A stretch of 64,000 nt of DNA from Ideonella alba (GTDB lineage: Bacteria; Pseudomonadota; Gammaproteobacteria; Burkholderiales; Burkholderiaceae_C). Position numbers and translations under genes: made by a program. The stretch lies in the NCBI RefSeq assembly GCF_018069875.1, contig NZ_JAGQDF010000002.1:372001-436000 (forward strand), given 5' to 3'. Shown here in pieces: positions 43,221 through 54,254 of the stretch (within the stretch, counting starts at the first letter, position 1; every line of letters begins with the position of its first letter). The notes beneath the pieces were generated by a model. It saw only the letters and a list, made by a program, of their open reading frames with translations. It made no database searches and had not been told where the DNA came from.

Positions 43221-44003
43221 ATGAACCCCAAGACCCTGGCCTGGCTGGCCGCCGGCACCCTGGTGAAGATCGGCCTGCTGGCCGGCCTGGCCTGGCACAG
43301 TGCCCCGCGCGCTGCCGAACCCGAGGTGCCGGCGCTGCTGCAGGCCGCCGACCGCTTCCGCACCGGCGCCGACCGCCTGCAGGTCGAATCCCTGGTCACC
43401 ACCACCCGCGCCGATGGCTCGGCCGACAAGGAACGCCGCTACACCGTCTTCGTGCAGGACCAGCACCGCTCGCTGGTGCTGATGCGCTCGCCCGCCGAAG
43501 CCGGGCAGAAGGTGCTGATGCTGGGCGACGACTTCTGGCTGCTGATGCCCGGCAGCCAGCGCGCGATGCGCATCACGCCCTCGCAGAAGCTGCTGGGCGA
43601 TGCCTCCACCGGCGACATCGCCACCCTGTCCTGGGCCGAGGACTACGAGGGCCGGCTGCTGGGCGAGGAGCGCTGCGACGTGGAGGGCACGCCCCGCGCC
43701 TGCCTGCACCTGTCGCTGCAGGCGCGGCGCAAGAGCGTCAGCTACCAGCGCATCGAGCTGTGGCTGGGCAAGACCCGCCATGAGCCGATCCAGGCCGAGC
43801 TCTACGTGCAGTCGGACAAGCTGGCCAAGCGGGCCCGCTTCGTGATGGACAAGGCCGGTGCCCTGGTCAGCGAGATGCTGCTGCAGGACGAGCTGGGCAG
43901 CCGCGCGCAGACCCGCGTGCAGTACCTGTCGCGCCAGCCCAGGGCGGTGCCCGAGAACTGGCTGAATCCGATGTTCCTGGCCCGCAACCCCAGCCTGGAG
44001 TGA
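43221..44003 (+). CDS. outer-membrane lipoprotein-sorting protein, LolA-like
   Basis: A 260-residue exported protein. An amino-terminal hydrophobic segment is followed by a beta-rich domain containing ADGSADKERRYTVFVQD, LMLGDDFWLLMPGSQRAMRIT and RKSVSYQRIELWLGKTRHEPIQAELY, the pattern of the LolA-related family found next to LolD/LolE-like exporters. LolA-type folds shield a hydrophobic ligand crossing the periplasm. GGAG before the ATG at 43221 decides between three nearby starts. With the ATPase, the permease and the barrel gene, it suggests an envelope lipid or lipoprotein export path. Confidence 0.82.
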   Translation: MNPKTLAWLAAGTLVKIGLLAGLAWHSAPRAAEPEVPALLQAADRFRTGADRLQVESLVTTTRADGSADKERRYTVFVQDQHRSLVLMRSPAEAGQKVLMLGDDFWLLMPGSQRAMRITPSQKLLGDASTGDIATLSWAEDYEGRLLGEERCDVEGTPRACLHLSLQARRKSVSYQRIELWLGKTRHEPIQAELYVQSDKLAKRARFVMDKAGALVSEMLLQDELGSRAQTRVQYLSRQPRAVPENWLNPMFLARNPSLE

Positions 44004-44007
44004 GCGC

Positions 44008-45270
44008 GTGAACCTGCCCCGCTGCACCCTGCTGCTGGCCCTGGCGGCCGGTGGCGTCCACGCGGCCGATGGCCCCGCCTGGCGCGGCGAGCTGCGCCTG
44101 TCAGGCTGGGACACCCCGGTCAATGCCCGCGGCCCCCTGGCCGACGCCAACCGCCTGGCCCCCGGCACCGCCGGCGTGTCCACCGCGCAGGCGCTGGCCG
44201 AGCTGGAAGCGCGCGCCGAGGGCGCCGGCTGGGTGGCCGAGGTCTGGCTGGCCTCGGTGGCCCAGCCTGGCGGCCGCAGCCACGCCGAGGCCCGCTTCAA
44301 CGAACTGGCGCTGAACGGCGCCCTGGGCGACTGGCAGTGGACCCTGGGCCGACAGCGTGTGGCCTGGGACGTGGGCTACGGCTTCCGGCCCAACGACCTG
44401 GTCGGCCAGGAGGCCCGCCGCACGCTGCTGTCCAGCGCCACCGAGGGCCGGCCGGCCCTGCAGCTCGAACGCTTCTGGGGCGCCGACACCGCGCTGAGCC
44501 TGGTCTGGGCCAACCCGCAGCATGCCGGCGGCGGCCAGCGCGATGCGACCGGGGCCGACGAATCCGCGCTGGCGCTGCGCGGCTACCAGCGCCTGGGCGC
44601 GCTCGACGCCTACGCCTTCGGCCGCTGGGGACGCCACACCGGCGCCAGCCTGGGTGCGGCGCTGGCCTGGGTGGCCGACGACGCGCTGGAGCTGCATGCC
44701 TCGTGGCGCCTGCTGCAGCGCAGCGACGGCTGGCGCATCGACGCCGCCGCGGCAGACCGCCCGCTGCCCGCCAACCCCTGGCAGGTCGGGCCACAGGCCG
44801 GCAGCAGCCAGTGGCTGCTGGGGCTCAGTTGGACCGGCAGCGCGCAGCAGAGCCTGCTGGTCGAAACCTGGCACGACGGCACGGCTCCCGCCGATGCGGC
44901 CTGGGACGCCTGGCAGCGGCGCAACCAGGCGTTGGCAGCCTTCGCGACCACGCCCGGTCTGCCCGAGGGCCTGCAACAGGCGGCGGCCGGCAACCTCGGC
45001 TGGCAGGCCAGCCCGCTGTCCGGCGCCGGTCCGCGCCGGCAGCAGCTGTTCGTGCGTGCGGCCTGGCAACCCACGCCGTGGACGCTGAGCCTGGACAGCC
45101 TGTACCACCCCGCCGACCACGGCCGCACGCTGACCGCCGCCGCGCAGTGGCAGGGCGACCGCTGGCGCCTGGAAGCGGCCTGGCGCGTGATCGGCGGGCC
45201 GTCGTCAGCGCTGCTGGCGCAACTGCCGCAGCGCCAGCAGCTGGTGCTGGCGGCCCGCGTGGCGCTCTGA
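44008..45270 (+). CDS. putative outer-membrane beta-barrel protein
   Basis: A 420-residue protein from a GTG start 4 bp after the previous stop. The signal peptide ends GGVHAADG. The rest has short alternating strands rich in Trp/Tyr and Arg turns (LNGALGDWQWTLGRQRVAWDVGYGFRPNDL, then WGRHTGASLGAALAW), with an aromatic/hydrophobic final strand (LVLAARVAL), as expected of a barrel of 14 or more strands. No exact family is recognised; porin-like proteins of this length often close such LolA/LolE-type operons. Its role would be outer-membrane delivery or exit. Confidence 0.72.
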   Translation: MNLPRCTLLLALAAGGVHAADGPAWRGELRLSGWDTPVNARGPLADANRLAPGTAGVSTAQALAELEARAEGAGWVAEVWLASVAQPGGRSHAEARFNELALNGALGDWQWTLGRQRVAWDVGYGFRPNDLVGQEARRTLLSSATEGRPALQLERFWGADTALSLVWANPQHAGGGQRDATGADESALALRGYQRLGALDAYAFGRWGRHTGASLGAALAWVADDALELHASWRLLQRSDGWRIDAAAADRPLPANPWQVGPQAGSSQWLLGLSWTGSAQQSLLVETWHDGTAPADAAWDAWQRRNQALAAFATTPGLPEGLQQAAAGNLGWQASPLSGAGPRRQQLFVRAAWQPTPWTLSLDSLYHPADHGRTLTAAAQWQGDRWRLEAAWRVIGGPSSALLAQLPQRQQLVLAARVAL

Positions 45271-45297
45271 GCACCCGCGGCGGGCCCGCGCAGCCCG

Positions 45298-45350
45298 CCA
45301 CTGGCGCCGTCCAAGCGGGGTTTCGCGGCGCCGGCACGCCATTGGTCGCA
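45298..45350 (+). promoter_or_regulatory. putative LytTR-type regulatory element, site 2 (kinase/regulator operon)
   Basis: CCACTGGCGC, TTCGCG at offset 24, and CCATTGGTCGCA at offset 41, ending 69 bp before the ATG at 45420. It matches site 1 (40648-40700): the last 12-base block differs at two positions only. The sequence just before the ATG is also similar in both (CATCGAC, a C-rich run, CCGGAG). Confidence 0.55.
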
Positions 45351-45419
45351 TCGGCGCGGACCGACTGAGGCCGGGGCGCGACGATGCCGCCATCGACACC
45401 CCACCCACCGGAGTCCGCC

Positions 45420-45839
45420 ATGCACCTCGCCACCCCTCTCAGCCTGAGCCCCGCGGTCCAGGTCCATCTGCTGTTCGCCGCCGTCGCCCTGGTGCTCGGG
45501 CCGCTGGCCCTGCGCAGCCGCAAGGGCACGCCGATGCACCGCGGCCTGGGCTATGCCTGGGTGGTCTGCATGCTGGCCGCTGCCGCCTCCAGCCTGTTCA
45601 TCCGCGACTTCCAGCGCCTGAACCTGGGCGGCTACACGCCGATCCACCTGCTGGCGCTGCTGACCTTCGCCGGCGTGGGCAGCGGGGTCTGGCTGGCGGT
45701 GCGCGGCCGCATCGCCGCCCACCGCCACACCATGTGGCGCGTCTACCTGGGCGCCTGCGTCGGCGCCGGCGTGTTCACGCTGCTGCCGGGCCGCTACCTG
45801 GGCGACCTGGTGTGGCACCATGCACTGGGTCTGGCCTGA
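45420..45839 (+). CDS. small four-helix membrane protein (DUF2306-like)
   Basis: A 139-residue inner-membrane protein with four hydrophobic helices (about 10-30, 44-60, 72-92, 105-128). RSRKGTPMHRGLGYAWVVCM and a later HRHTMWRVYLG give histidine pairs at helix ends, the pattern of DUF2306 and related small heme- or quinone-site-like proteins of unknown function. It is the first gene of the operon that continues with the kinase and regulator. CCGGAG lies upstream. Confidence 0.75.
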   Translation: MHLATPLSLSPAVQVHLLFAAVALVLGPLALRSRKGTPMHRGLGYAWVVCMLAAAASSLFIRDFQRLNLGGYTPIHLLALLTFAGVGSGVWLAVRGRIAAHRHTMWRVYLGACVGAGVFTLLPGRYLGDLVWHHALGLA

Positions 45840-45873
45840 GCGGCTGGGACCTCTGACCGTGACCCCGCTGCCC

Positions 45874-46971
45874 ATGACACTGCGCTACACCGATTTCCAG
45901 CTCAGCCTGGGCCACTCGCTGCGGGCCACCCAGGGCATCTGCCTGGTGGTCGCGGCGGTCCTGGCGCTGCTGGGCATGCCATGGTGGGTGGCGGTGGTCT
46001 ACTCGCTGTGCATCGGCAACCTGACCTCGCTGCTGGTGCACCTGGGCCGCTGGGGCCTGGCCTGGTGGCAGGTGCGCCGCAGTGGCACCCCGGCGACCGA
46101 GGCGCAGCGCCACGGCTGGCCCGGCTGGGGCCTGATGACGGTGGTGATCGTGCTGGCGGTGGGCCTGGCCTACCCACTGGGCTCGTGGATCGCCGGCCTG
46201 CTCACCGGCATCCACAGCGATGGCAGCCATCAGCACGAGTGGCGCACCTGGCTGGGCCTGTTCGCGATCTCGCTGGTGCCGGCCGCGGTGGGCACCTTCT
46301 ACTTCCGCTCGCGTGCCCACATCGCCGCCACCGAGGCCGCGCTGGCCCAGGTCAGCCGGCAGGCCGCCGAGACCGAGCTGAAGATGCTGCAAAGCCAGCT
46401 GGAGCCGCACATGCTGTTCAACACGCTGGCCAACCTGCGTGCGCTGATCGGCATCGATCCGGCCCGCGCCCAGACCATGCTGGACCACATGATCGCCTGG
46501 CTGCGTTCCACGCTCAGCGCCAGCCGGCGCAGCGCACACCCGCTGGCTGACGAGTTCCGCCACCTGTCGGACTACCTGGCGCTGATGCGCATCCGCATGG
46601 GCGAGCGCCTGAGCGTGGAGATCGACCTGCCCGCCGACCTGGCGGATGCGCTGGTGCCGCCGCTGCTGATGCAGCCGCTGGTGGAAAACGCGATCCGCCA
46701 CGGCCTGGAGCCGCTGCGCGGCCCGGCCCGCCTGGCCTTGACCGCGCGCCGCGACGGCGCATCGCTGCTGCTGAGCGTGCGCGACAACGGCCTGGGACTG
46801 GGTGCCGCGCGCGACACCGCCGGCACCGGCTTCGGCCTGACCCAGGTGCGCGAGCGCCTGGCCACGCTGTACGGCGAGGCCGCCGCGCTGTCGATCGCCG
46901 ACGCCGCAGGCGGTGGCACCGAAGCCTCGGTGCGCCTGCCTCTCACCCGTCCTGAACATCCGACCCCATGA
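45874..46971 (+). CDS. sensor histidine kinase, LytS/AlgZ-type
   Basis: A 365-residue sensor kinase. Four amino-terminal membrane helices (about 20-145) are followed by a short coiled coil (150-170) and the His_kinase domain with phospho-acceptor H179 in LQSQLEPHMLFNTLANL. The HATPase domain shows N and G boxes (PLVENAIRHGLEP, RDNGLGLG, GFGLTQVRERL). Starts at 45820 and 45859 are also possible. It pairs with the LytTR regulator, whose ATG overlaps its stop (ATGA). The stimulus is unknown; the membrane-embedded sensor suggests an envelope or hydrophobic signal. Confidence 0.88.
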   Translation: MTLRYTDFQLSLGHSLRATQGICLVVAAVLALLGMPWWVAVVYSLCIGNLTSLLVHLGRWGLAWWQVRRSGTPATEAQRHGWPGWGLMTVVIVLAVGLAYPLGSWIAGLLTGIHSDGSHQHEWRTWLGLFAISLVPAAVGTFYFRSRAHIAATEAALAQVSRQAAETELKMLQSQLEPHMLFNTLANLRALIGIDPARAQTMLDHMIAWLRSTLSASRRSAHPLADEFRHLSDYLALMRIRMGERLSVEIDLPADLADALVPPLLMQPLVENAIRHGLEPLRGPARLALTARRDGASLLLSVRDNGLGLGAARDTAGTGFGLTQVRERLATLYGEAAALSIADAAGGGTEASVRLPLTRPEHPTP

Positions 46972-47807
46972 GCACCCCGCTGCGCCAACCCGCCACCGCC
47001 CTGATCGCCGAGGACGAGCCGCTGCTGGCCCAGGCCCTGCAGGCCGACCTGGCCGCGGTCTGGCCCGAGCTGAAGGTCATCGCCCATGCGGTGGATGGCG
47101 AGCAGGCGATCGACGATGCGCTGTCCTGGCGCCCCGAGCTGATCTTCATGGACATCCGCATGCCGGGCCGCAGCGGTCTGGAAGCGGCCCAGGCGATCAT
47201 CGAAGACTGGCCGGCCGAGATCCCGCTGCCGCTGCTGGTCTTCGTCACCGCCTACGACCAGTACGCGCTGCAGGCCTTCGAGCTGGCCGCGGCCGACTAT
47301 CTGCTCAAGCCGGCGCCGCGCGAGCGCCTGGCCCAGACCTGCGAGCGCCTGCGCGAGCGCCTGGCCCAGCGCGAGCATGCCCCGGCCGAGGCGCGCGGCG
47401 CCGACGACCAGTTGCTCGACCGCCTGCGCCTGCTGCTGGGCACCGCCCCCGCGCTGGCCGGTGCCCTGCCCACGGCCGACCAGCCGCTGACGGTGATCCA
47501 GGCCTCCTCGGGGTCCACCGTGCATCTGGTGCCAATCGAGGATGTCATCTACTTCGAAGCCGCCGACAAGTATGTGCGCGTGCTCACCGCCGAGCGCGAG
47601 CACCTGATCCGCAGCTCGCTGCGCGAATTGCTGCCGCAGCTGGACCCGGCCCGCTTCTGGCAGGTGCACCGCGGGCTGGTGGTGCAGGCGCGCGAGATCG
47701 ACCACGCGCTGCGCGACGAATCGGGCAAGGTGCAGCTGGTGCTGCGCCGCCGCCCCGAGCGGCTGGCCGTCAGCCGGCTCTACGCCGCCCGCTTCAAAGG
47801 CATGTGA
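46968..47807 (+). CDS. LytTR-family response regulator
   Basis: A 279-residue regulator. The receiver domain (about 10-130) has acidic pocket EDE (15-17), phospho-acceptor D62 in FMDIRMPGRSG, T in FVTAYDQYA and K in LLKPAPRERL. A linker of about 45 residues precedes a LytTR DNA-binding domain (about 175-279: VIYFEAADKYVRVLTAEREHLIRSSLREL, then FWQVHRGLVV). LytTR proteins bind pairs of short direct repeats; two such candidate sites lie upstream of 40765 and 45420. It is translationally coupled to the kinase gene. Confidence 0.93.
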   Translation: MSTPLRQPATALIAEDEPLLAQALQADLAAVWPELKVIAHAVDGEQAIDDALSWRPELIFMDIRMPGRSGLEAAQAIIEDWPAEIPLPLLVFVTAYDQYALQAFELAAADYLLKPAPRERLAQTCERLRERLAQREHAPAEARGADDQLLDRLRLLLGTAPALAGALPTADQPLTVIQASSGSTVHLVPIEDVIYFEAADKYVRVLTAEREHLIRSSLRELLPQLDPARFWQVHRGLVVQAREIDHALRDESGKVQLVLRRRPERLAVSRLYAARFKGM

Positions 47808-47836
47808 GCCCCGGGCTTACCCGAGGGGGTGCTGGC

Positions 47837-47842
47837 TACAAT
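47837..47842 (+). promoter_or_regulatory. candidate -10 box for glnS
   Basis: TACAAT, 53 bp before the glnS ATG; the matching -35 hexamer is weak (CTTACC at 15-bp spacing). Confidence 0.35.
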
Positions 47843-47894
47843 CGAGGACATCGGTGGCGCCGTCGGCGCCCCACCACTCCCCCCCGCCCCTGGC

Positions 47895-49688
<1,794 letters not shown>

Positions 49689-49745
49689 ACCGGCGCCTCG
49701 CGCGCCCCGCCGCCAGCCTGCCAGGCCGGCGGCCCGCTCATTGTC

Positions 49746-50852
49746 ATGACTGCCACCCGACGCCCTGCGCTGCCGCTGCCCGACTGGCTGCGCGCCATCG
49801 CCTCCCAGCTGATCATCGCCCACCATCTGGCCTGGTACGGCCCGCTGGCGCTCAGCGCCACCTCGCTGTGGCCCGGGCTGTTCAGTGGCCTGCAAACCTA
49901 CGGCCGGCTGGCGGTGCAGGTGTTCCTGGTGGTGGCAGGCTACCTGGCCGCACGCGGGCTGGCGCCCAGCCCCTTTGCCCGCAGCGGTCCGGCCCCTGGC
50001 GACTGGGCCGCTCTGGTGTGGCAGCGCTACTGGCGGCTGGCCAGGCCCTATGGCGTGGCGCTGCTGGCGGCGCTGGCCGCGGCCGCGGTCGCTCGCCAGT
50101 TCGGCAGCGATCCGGACACCCCCGCCGCGCCCAGCGCGCCGGAACTGCTGGCCAACCTGCTGTTCCTGCAGGACCTGCTGGGCGTGCCGGCGTTGAGCGC
50201 GGGTTTCTGGTACGTGGCGATCGACCTGCAGCTGTTCGCGCTGTTCGCCGCGCTGGTGGCGCTGCGCCGCATCGGGCGCGCGGGCTCGACGCTGAACCGC
50301 GTGATGCGGGTGGCCAGCGTGCTGGGCTGCGTGGGCCTGATGCTGGCCTCGATGCTGTGGCTGAACCTGGACAGCCGCCTGGACGCCTGGGCGCCCTACT
50401 TCTTCGCCGCCTACGGTCTGGGCGTGGCCGCCTGCTGGATCCACGCCCAGCCGCGCCGCACCGGCCTGCTGCTGGCGCTGGCGGCCCTGGTGGCGGCCGC
50501 CCTGGTGCTGGACTGGCGTGAGCGCCTGGCCGTGGCGGGCCTGACCGCGCTGCTGCTGGCCTGGCAGCCCGCGGGCGAGCGCCTGGCGCGCCACGCGCTG
50601 CATCCGCTGATGCGCTGGCTGGCCCGCGTGTCCTATGGCAGTTTCCTGCTGCACTACCCGCTGCTGCTGCTGGTGGGCACGGCGGTCGACATCGCCTGGC
50701 CGGAACAGGCCGGGCCCGCCGCGCTGGGCCTGGTGCTGACCTGGGCCCTGAGCCTGGCCGCCGGCTGGGCCGTGCACCGCTGGGTGGAACTGCCCCATGC
50801 CGCGCCCAGGCCGCGCCAGCCGCTGCCCAGCCGCAGCTTCGCCAATCCCTGA
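49746..50852 (+). CDS. acyltransferase-3 (OafA/ExoP-like) family membrane protein
   Basis: A 368-residue inner-membrane protein with about ten hydrophobic helices. It opens LPDWLRAIASQLIIAHHLAWYGPLA, where the helix-1 histidine region matches the R/H catalytic area of acyltransferase-3 proteins, and later has QVFLVVAGYLAARG. The carboxyl part has YGSFLLHYPLLLL, a conserved late helix. Family members O-acetylate lipopolysaccharide, exopolysaccharide or other glycans. No sugar-biosynthesis genes are nearby, so the target is unknown. It lies 57 bp after glnS. Confidence 0.8.
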   Translation: MTATRRPALPLPDWLRAIASQLIIAHHLAWYGPLALSATSLWPGLFSGLQTYGRLAVQVFLVVAGYLAARGLAPSPFARSGPAPGDWAALVWQRYWRLARPYGVALLAALAAAAVARQFGSDPDTPAAPSAPELLANLLFLQDLLGVPALSAGFWYVAIDLQLFALFAALVALRRIGRAGSTLNRVMRVASVLGCVGLMLASMLWLNLDSRLDAWAPYFFAAYGLGVAACWIHAQPRRTGLLLALAALVAAALVLDWRERLAVAGLTALLLAWQPAGERLARHALHPLMRWLARVSYGSFLLHYPLLLLVGTAVDIAWPEQAGPAALGLVLTWALSLAAGWAVHRWVELPHAAPRPRQPLPSRSFANP

Positions 50853-50929
50853 GCGCCGTGCGCTAGGGTCTGTCCGCGTGGACGGCTCATCGGCCGCCCG
50901 CGTACCCTCGCCGGCACGAGGAGGATGGT

Positions 50930-51703
50930 ATGCCCATCGACGACACCGCGGCGACCGACACGCCGGCCAGCCCGATCCAGCTGGCGCCGCTGGGCTTCGG
51001 CGACCCGCTGACCTGGCTGGCCCTGGGCTGGCGGGACTTCCGGCGGGCACCGGCCATCGGCCTGTTCTTCGGCGCCTGCTTCATGGCCATGGGCTGGATG
51101 CTGCTGAAGGTCTTCCAGCACCAACCCGCCTACACGCTGGCGCTGTCGGCCGGCTTCCTGCTGATGGGGCCCTTCATGTGCCTGGGCCTGTACCACGTCA
51201 GCCGTGAGCTGGACGCCGGCCGCAGGCCCACGCTGGCCGGTGCCCTCACCGCCTGGCGCACCCGCACCTCGACGCTGGCGATCTTCGGTTTCGTGCTGCT
51301 GGTGCTGGAGATGCTGTGGGGCCGCGCCAGCCTGGTGATCTTCGCGGTCAGCTTCGATGGCATCCCCGATTTCAAGGGCTCGCTGCTGGCGCTGCTGGAC
51401 CCCGAGAACCTGGGCTTCATCATCACCTACGTCGTGGTCGGCGCGGTGTTTGCCGGCCTGATCTACTGCGTCAGCGTGATCAGCATCCCGATGATCCTGG
51501 ACCGACCCGTGGACGCGATCACCGCCGGCCTGACCAGCTTCCGCCTGGTGCTCACGCAGACCGGCGTGATGATCTGGTGGGGCGCGCTGATCACCGGCCT
51601 GGTGACCCTGGCGCTGCTGCCCGGCTTCGCGGGGCTGCTGCTGGTGGGGCCGGTGGTCGGCCACGGCACCTGGCACGCCTACCGGGCGGCGGTGCAGGCC
51701 TGA
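50930..51703 (+). CDS. DUF2189 membrane protein
   Basis: A 257-residue inner-membrane protein with six or seven hydrophobic segments. LGWRDFRRAPAIGLFFGACFMAMGWML and GPFMCLGLYHVSRELDAGRRP are typical of DUF2189 proteins, described as possible cytochrome c oxidase-associated subunits but without an assigned role. GAGGAGG precedes the ATG by 5-7 bp. A perfect 11-bp hairpin follows the stop. Confidence 0.87.
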   Translation: MPIDDTAATDTPASPIQLAPLGFGDPLTWLALGWRDFRRAPAIGLFFGACFMAMGWMLLKVFQHQPAYTLALSAGFLLMGPFMCLGLYHVSRELDAGRRPTLAGALTAWRTRTSTLAIFGFVLLVLEMLWGRASLVIFAVSFDGIPDFKGSLLALLDPENLGFIITYVVVGAVFAGLIYCVSVISIPMILDRPVDAITAGLTSFRLVLTQTGVMIWWGALITGLVTLALLPGFAGLLLVGPVVGHGTWHAYRAAVQA

Positions 51704-51707
51704 ACGA

Positions 51708-51733
51708 CACGGGCCCGCCAAAGCGGGCCCGTG
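51708..51733. terminator. bidirectional terminator hairpin between the DUF2189 gene and argG
   Basis: A perfect 11-bp stem CACGGGCCCGC / GCGGGCCCGTG with a 4-nt CAAA loop, 4 bp after the DUF2189 stop and 18 bp beyond the argG stop. There is no strong T-tract on either side. Confidence 0.7.
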
Positions 51734-51751
51734 CGCAGGGATTGAGCGGAC

Positions 51752-53227
<1,476 letters not shown>

Positions 53228-53238
53228 TCATTCAGCCC

Positions 53239-53709
53239 ATGACATCGCGCCCCTCCGCTTCCGCTGTCCCGGCCGCCGACTGGCTGTCGCTGGACCGTCA
53301 GCTGTGCCACGCGATCTACGCGGCCTCGCTGACCATGACCCGGCTGTACAAACCGCTGCTGGACCCCCTGGGCCTGACCTACCCGCAGTACCTGGTGATG
53401 CTGGCCCTGTGGGAGCAGGACAACGCCACGGTCAGCGAACTCGGCCAGCGCCTGGGACTGGACTCGGGCACGCTGACCCCGCTGCTCAAGCGCCTGGAGG
53501 CCGCCGGCCGCGTGCAGCGCCTGCGCGACAGCGCCGATGAGCGCCGCGTGCGCCTGCGTCTGACCCCCGCCGGCCGCGCACTGCGCGAACAGGCCCTGGC
53601 CGTGCCGCAGGCGATTGCCTGCGCCAGCGGTTGCCAGCTCGATGAAATCACCGATCTGACGCGTCGCCTGCAGGCGCTGCGTCACCACCTGGACCAGGCC
53701 GCCGCCTGA
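53239..53709 (+). CDS. ohrR: organic peroxide-sensing MarR-family regulator OhrR
   Basis: A 156-residue MarR protein. C23 in LDRQLCHAIYAAS matches the redox-sensing amino-terminal cysteine of OhrR, and the winged helix is LTYPQYLVMLALWEQDNATVSELGQRLGLDSGTLTPLLKRLEAAG. Organic hydroperoxides oxidise the cysteine and release DNA, inducing ohr. ohr lies 30 bp downstream, and the operator-like palindrome overlaps the promoter, so autoregulation of the pair is expected. The ATG at 53239 gives the usual length. Confidence 0.93.
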   Translation: MTSRPSASAVPAADWLSLDRQLCHAIYAASLTMTRLYKPLLDPLGLTYPQYLVMLALWEQDNATVSELGQRLGLDSGTLTPLLKRLEAAGRVQRLRDSADERRVRLRLTPAGRALREQALAVPQAIACASGCQLDEITDLTRRLQALRHHLDQAAA

Positions 53710-53739
53710 TCCCTTTCACCCCCCCATCAGGAGATGACC

Positions 53740-54165
53740 ATGGCCCTGGAAAAAGTCCTCTATACCGCGCACGCCACCGCCACCGGCGGCCGCACCGGCT
53801 CTGCCAAGTCGGACGACGGCAAGCTCAACGTCGAGCTGTCCACCCCGCGTGAGCTGGGTGGCGCCGGCGGCAACGGCACCAACCCCGAGCAGATGTTCGC
53901 GGCCGGCTACTCGGCCTGCTTCATCGGCGCGATGGGCGCGGTCGCTGCCTCGCAGAAGTTCAAGCTGCCGCCCGATGTGAGCATCAGCGCCGATGTCGGC
54001 ATCGGCCCGATCCCGGGCGGCTTCGGCATCCAGGTCGCGATGGCCATCAGCCTGCCGGGCATGGAGCGCGCCGCCGCCGAAGCGCTGGTGGCGGCCGCCC
54101 ACCAGGTCTGCCCCTACAGCAATGCCACCCGCGGCAACATCGACGTGGTGCTGACCGTCGTCTGA
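53740..54165 (+). CDS. ohr: organic hydroperoxide resistance protein Ohr
   Basis: A 141-residue OsmC-family peroxidase that reduces fatty-acid hydroperoxides using lipoyl groups. The catalytic cysteines C60 (SACFIGA) and C124 ([12 protein letters not shown]), plus R18 and E50, are intact. The opening [18 protein letters not shown] is standard Ohr. AGGAG at 6-bp spacing favours the ATG at 53740 over the one 6 bp upstream. Confidence 0.96.
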   Translation: MALEKVLYTAHATATGGRTGSAKSDDGKLNVELSTPRELGGAGGNGTNPEQMFAAGYSACFIGAMGAVAASQKFKLPPDVSISADVGIGPIPGGFGIQVAMAISLPGMERAAAEALVAAAHQVCPYSNATRGNIDVVLTVV

Positions 54166-54179
54166 AGCGCCGTCACCCA

Positions 54180-54204
54180 GGTGTCATGGCGCCGCCATGA
54201 CACC
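54180..54204. terminator. palindromic hairpin after ohr
   Basis: GGTGTCATGGCG / CGCCATGACACC, perfect 12-bp arms with one central base, 15 bp past the ohr stop and 51 bp before the next gene. It most likely folds as a 10-bp stem with a 5-nt loop. It could be a terminator or an operator for the following gene. Confidence 0.5.
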
Positions 54205-54254
54205 GTCATGCGGCCTCACGAGCATGGCGGGATCCGTGACCAACGCTTCCCGCC

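Noticed and set aside
47829-47894. Upstream GTG extension of glnS by 22 codons
   Set aside because: The extension is not family-like and would cover the TACAAT promoter candidate; the ATG at 47895 fits the family length.
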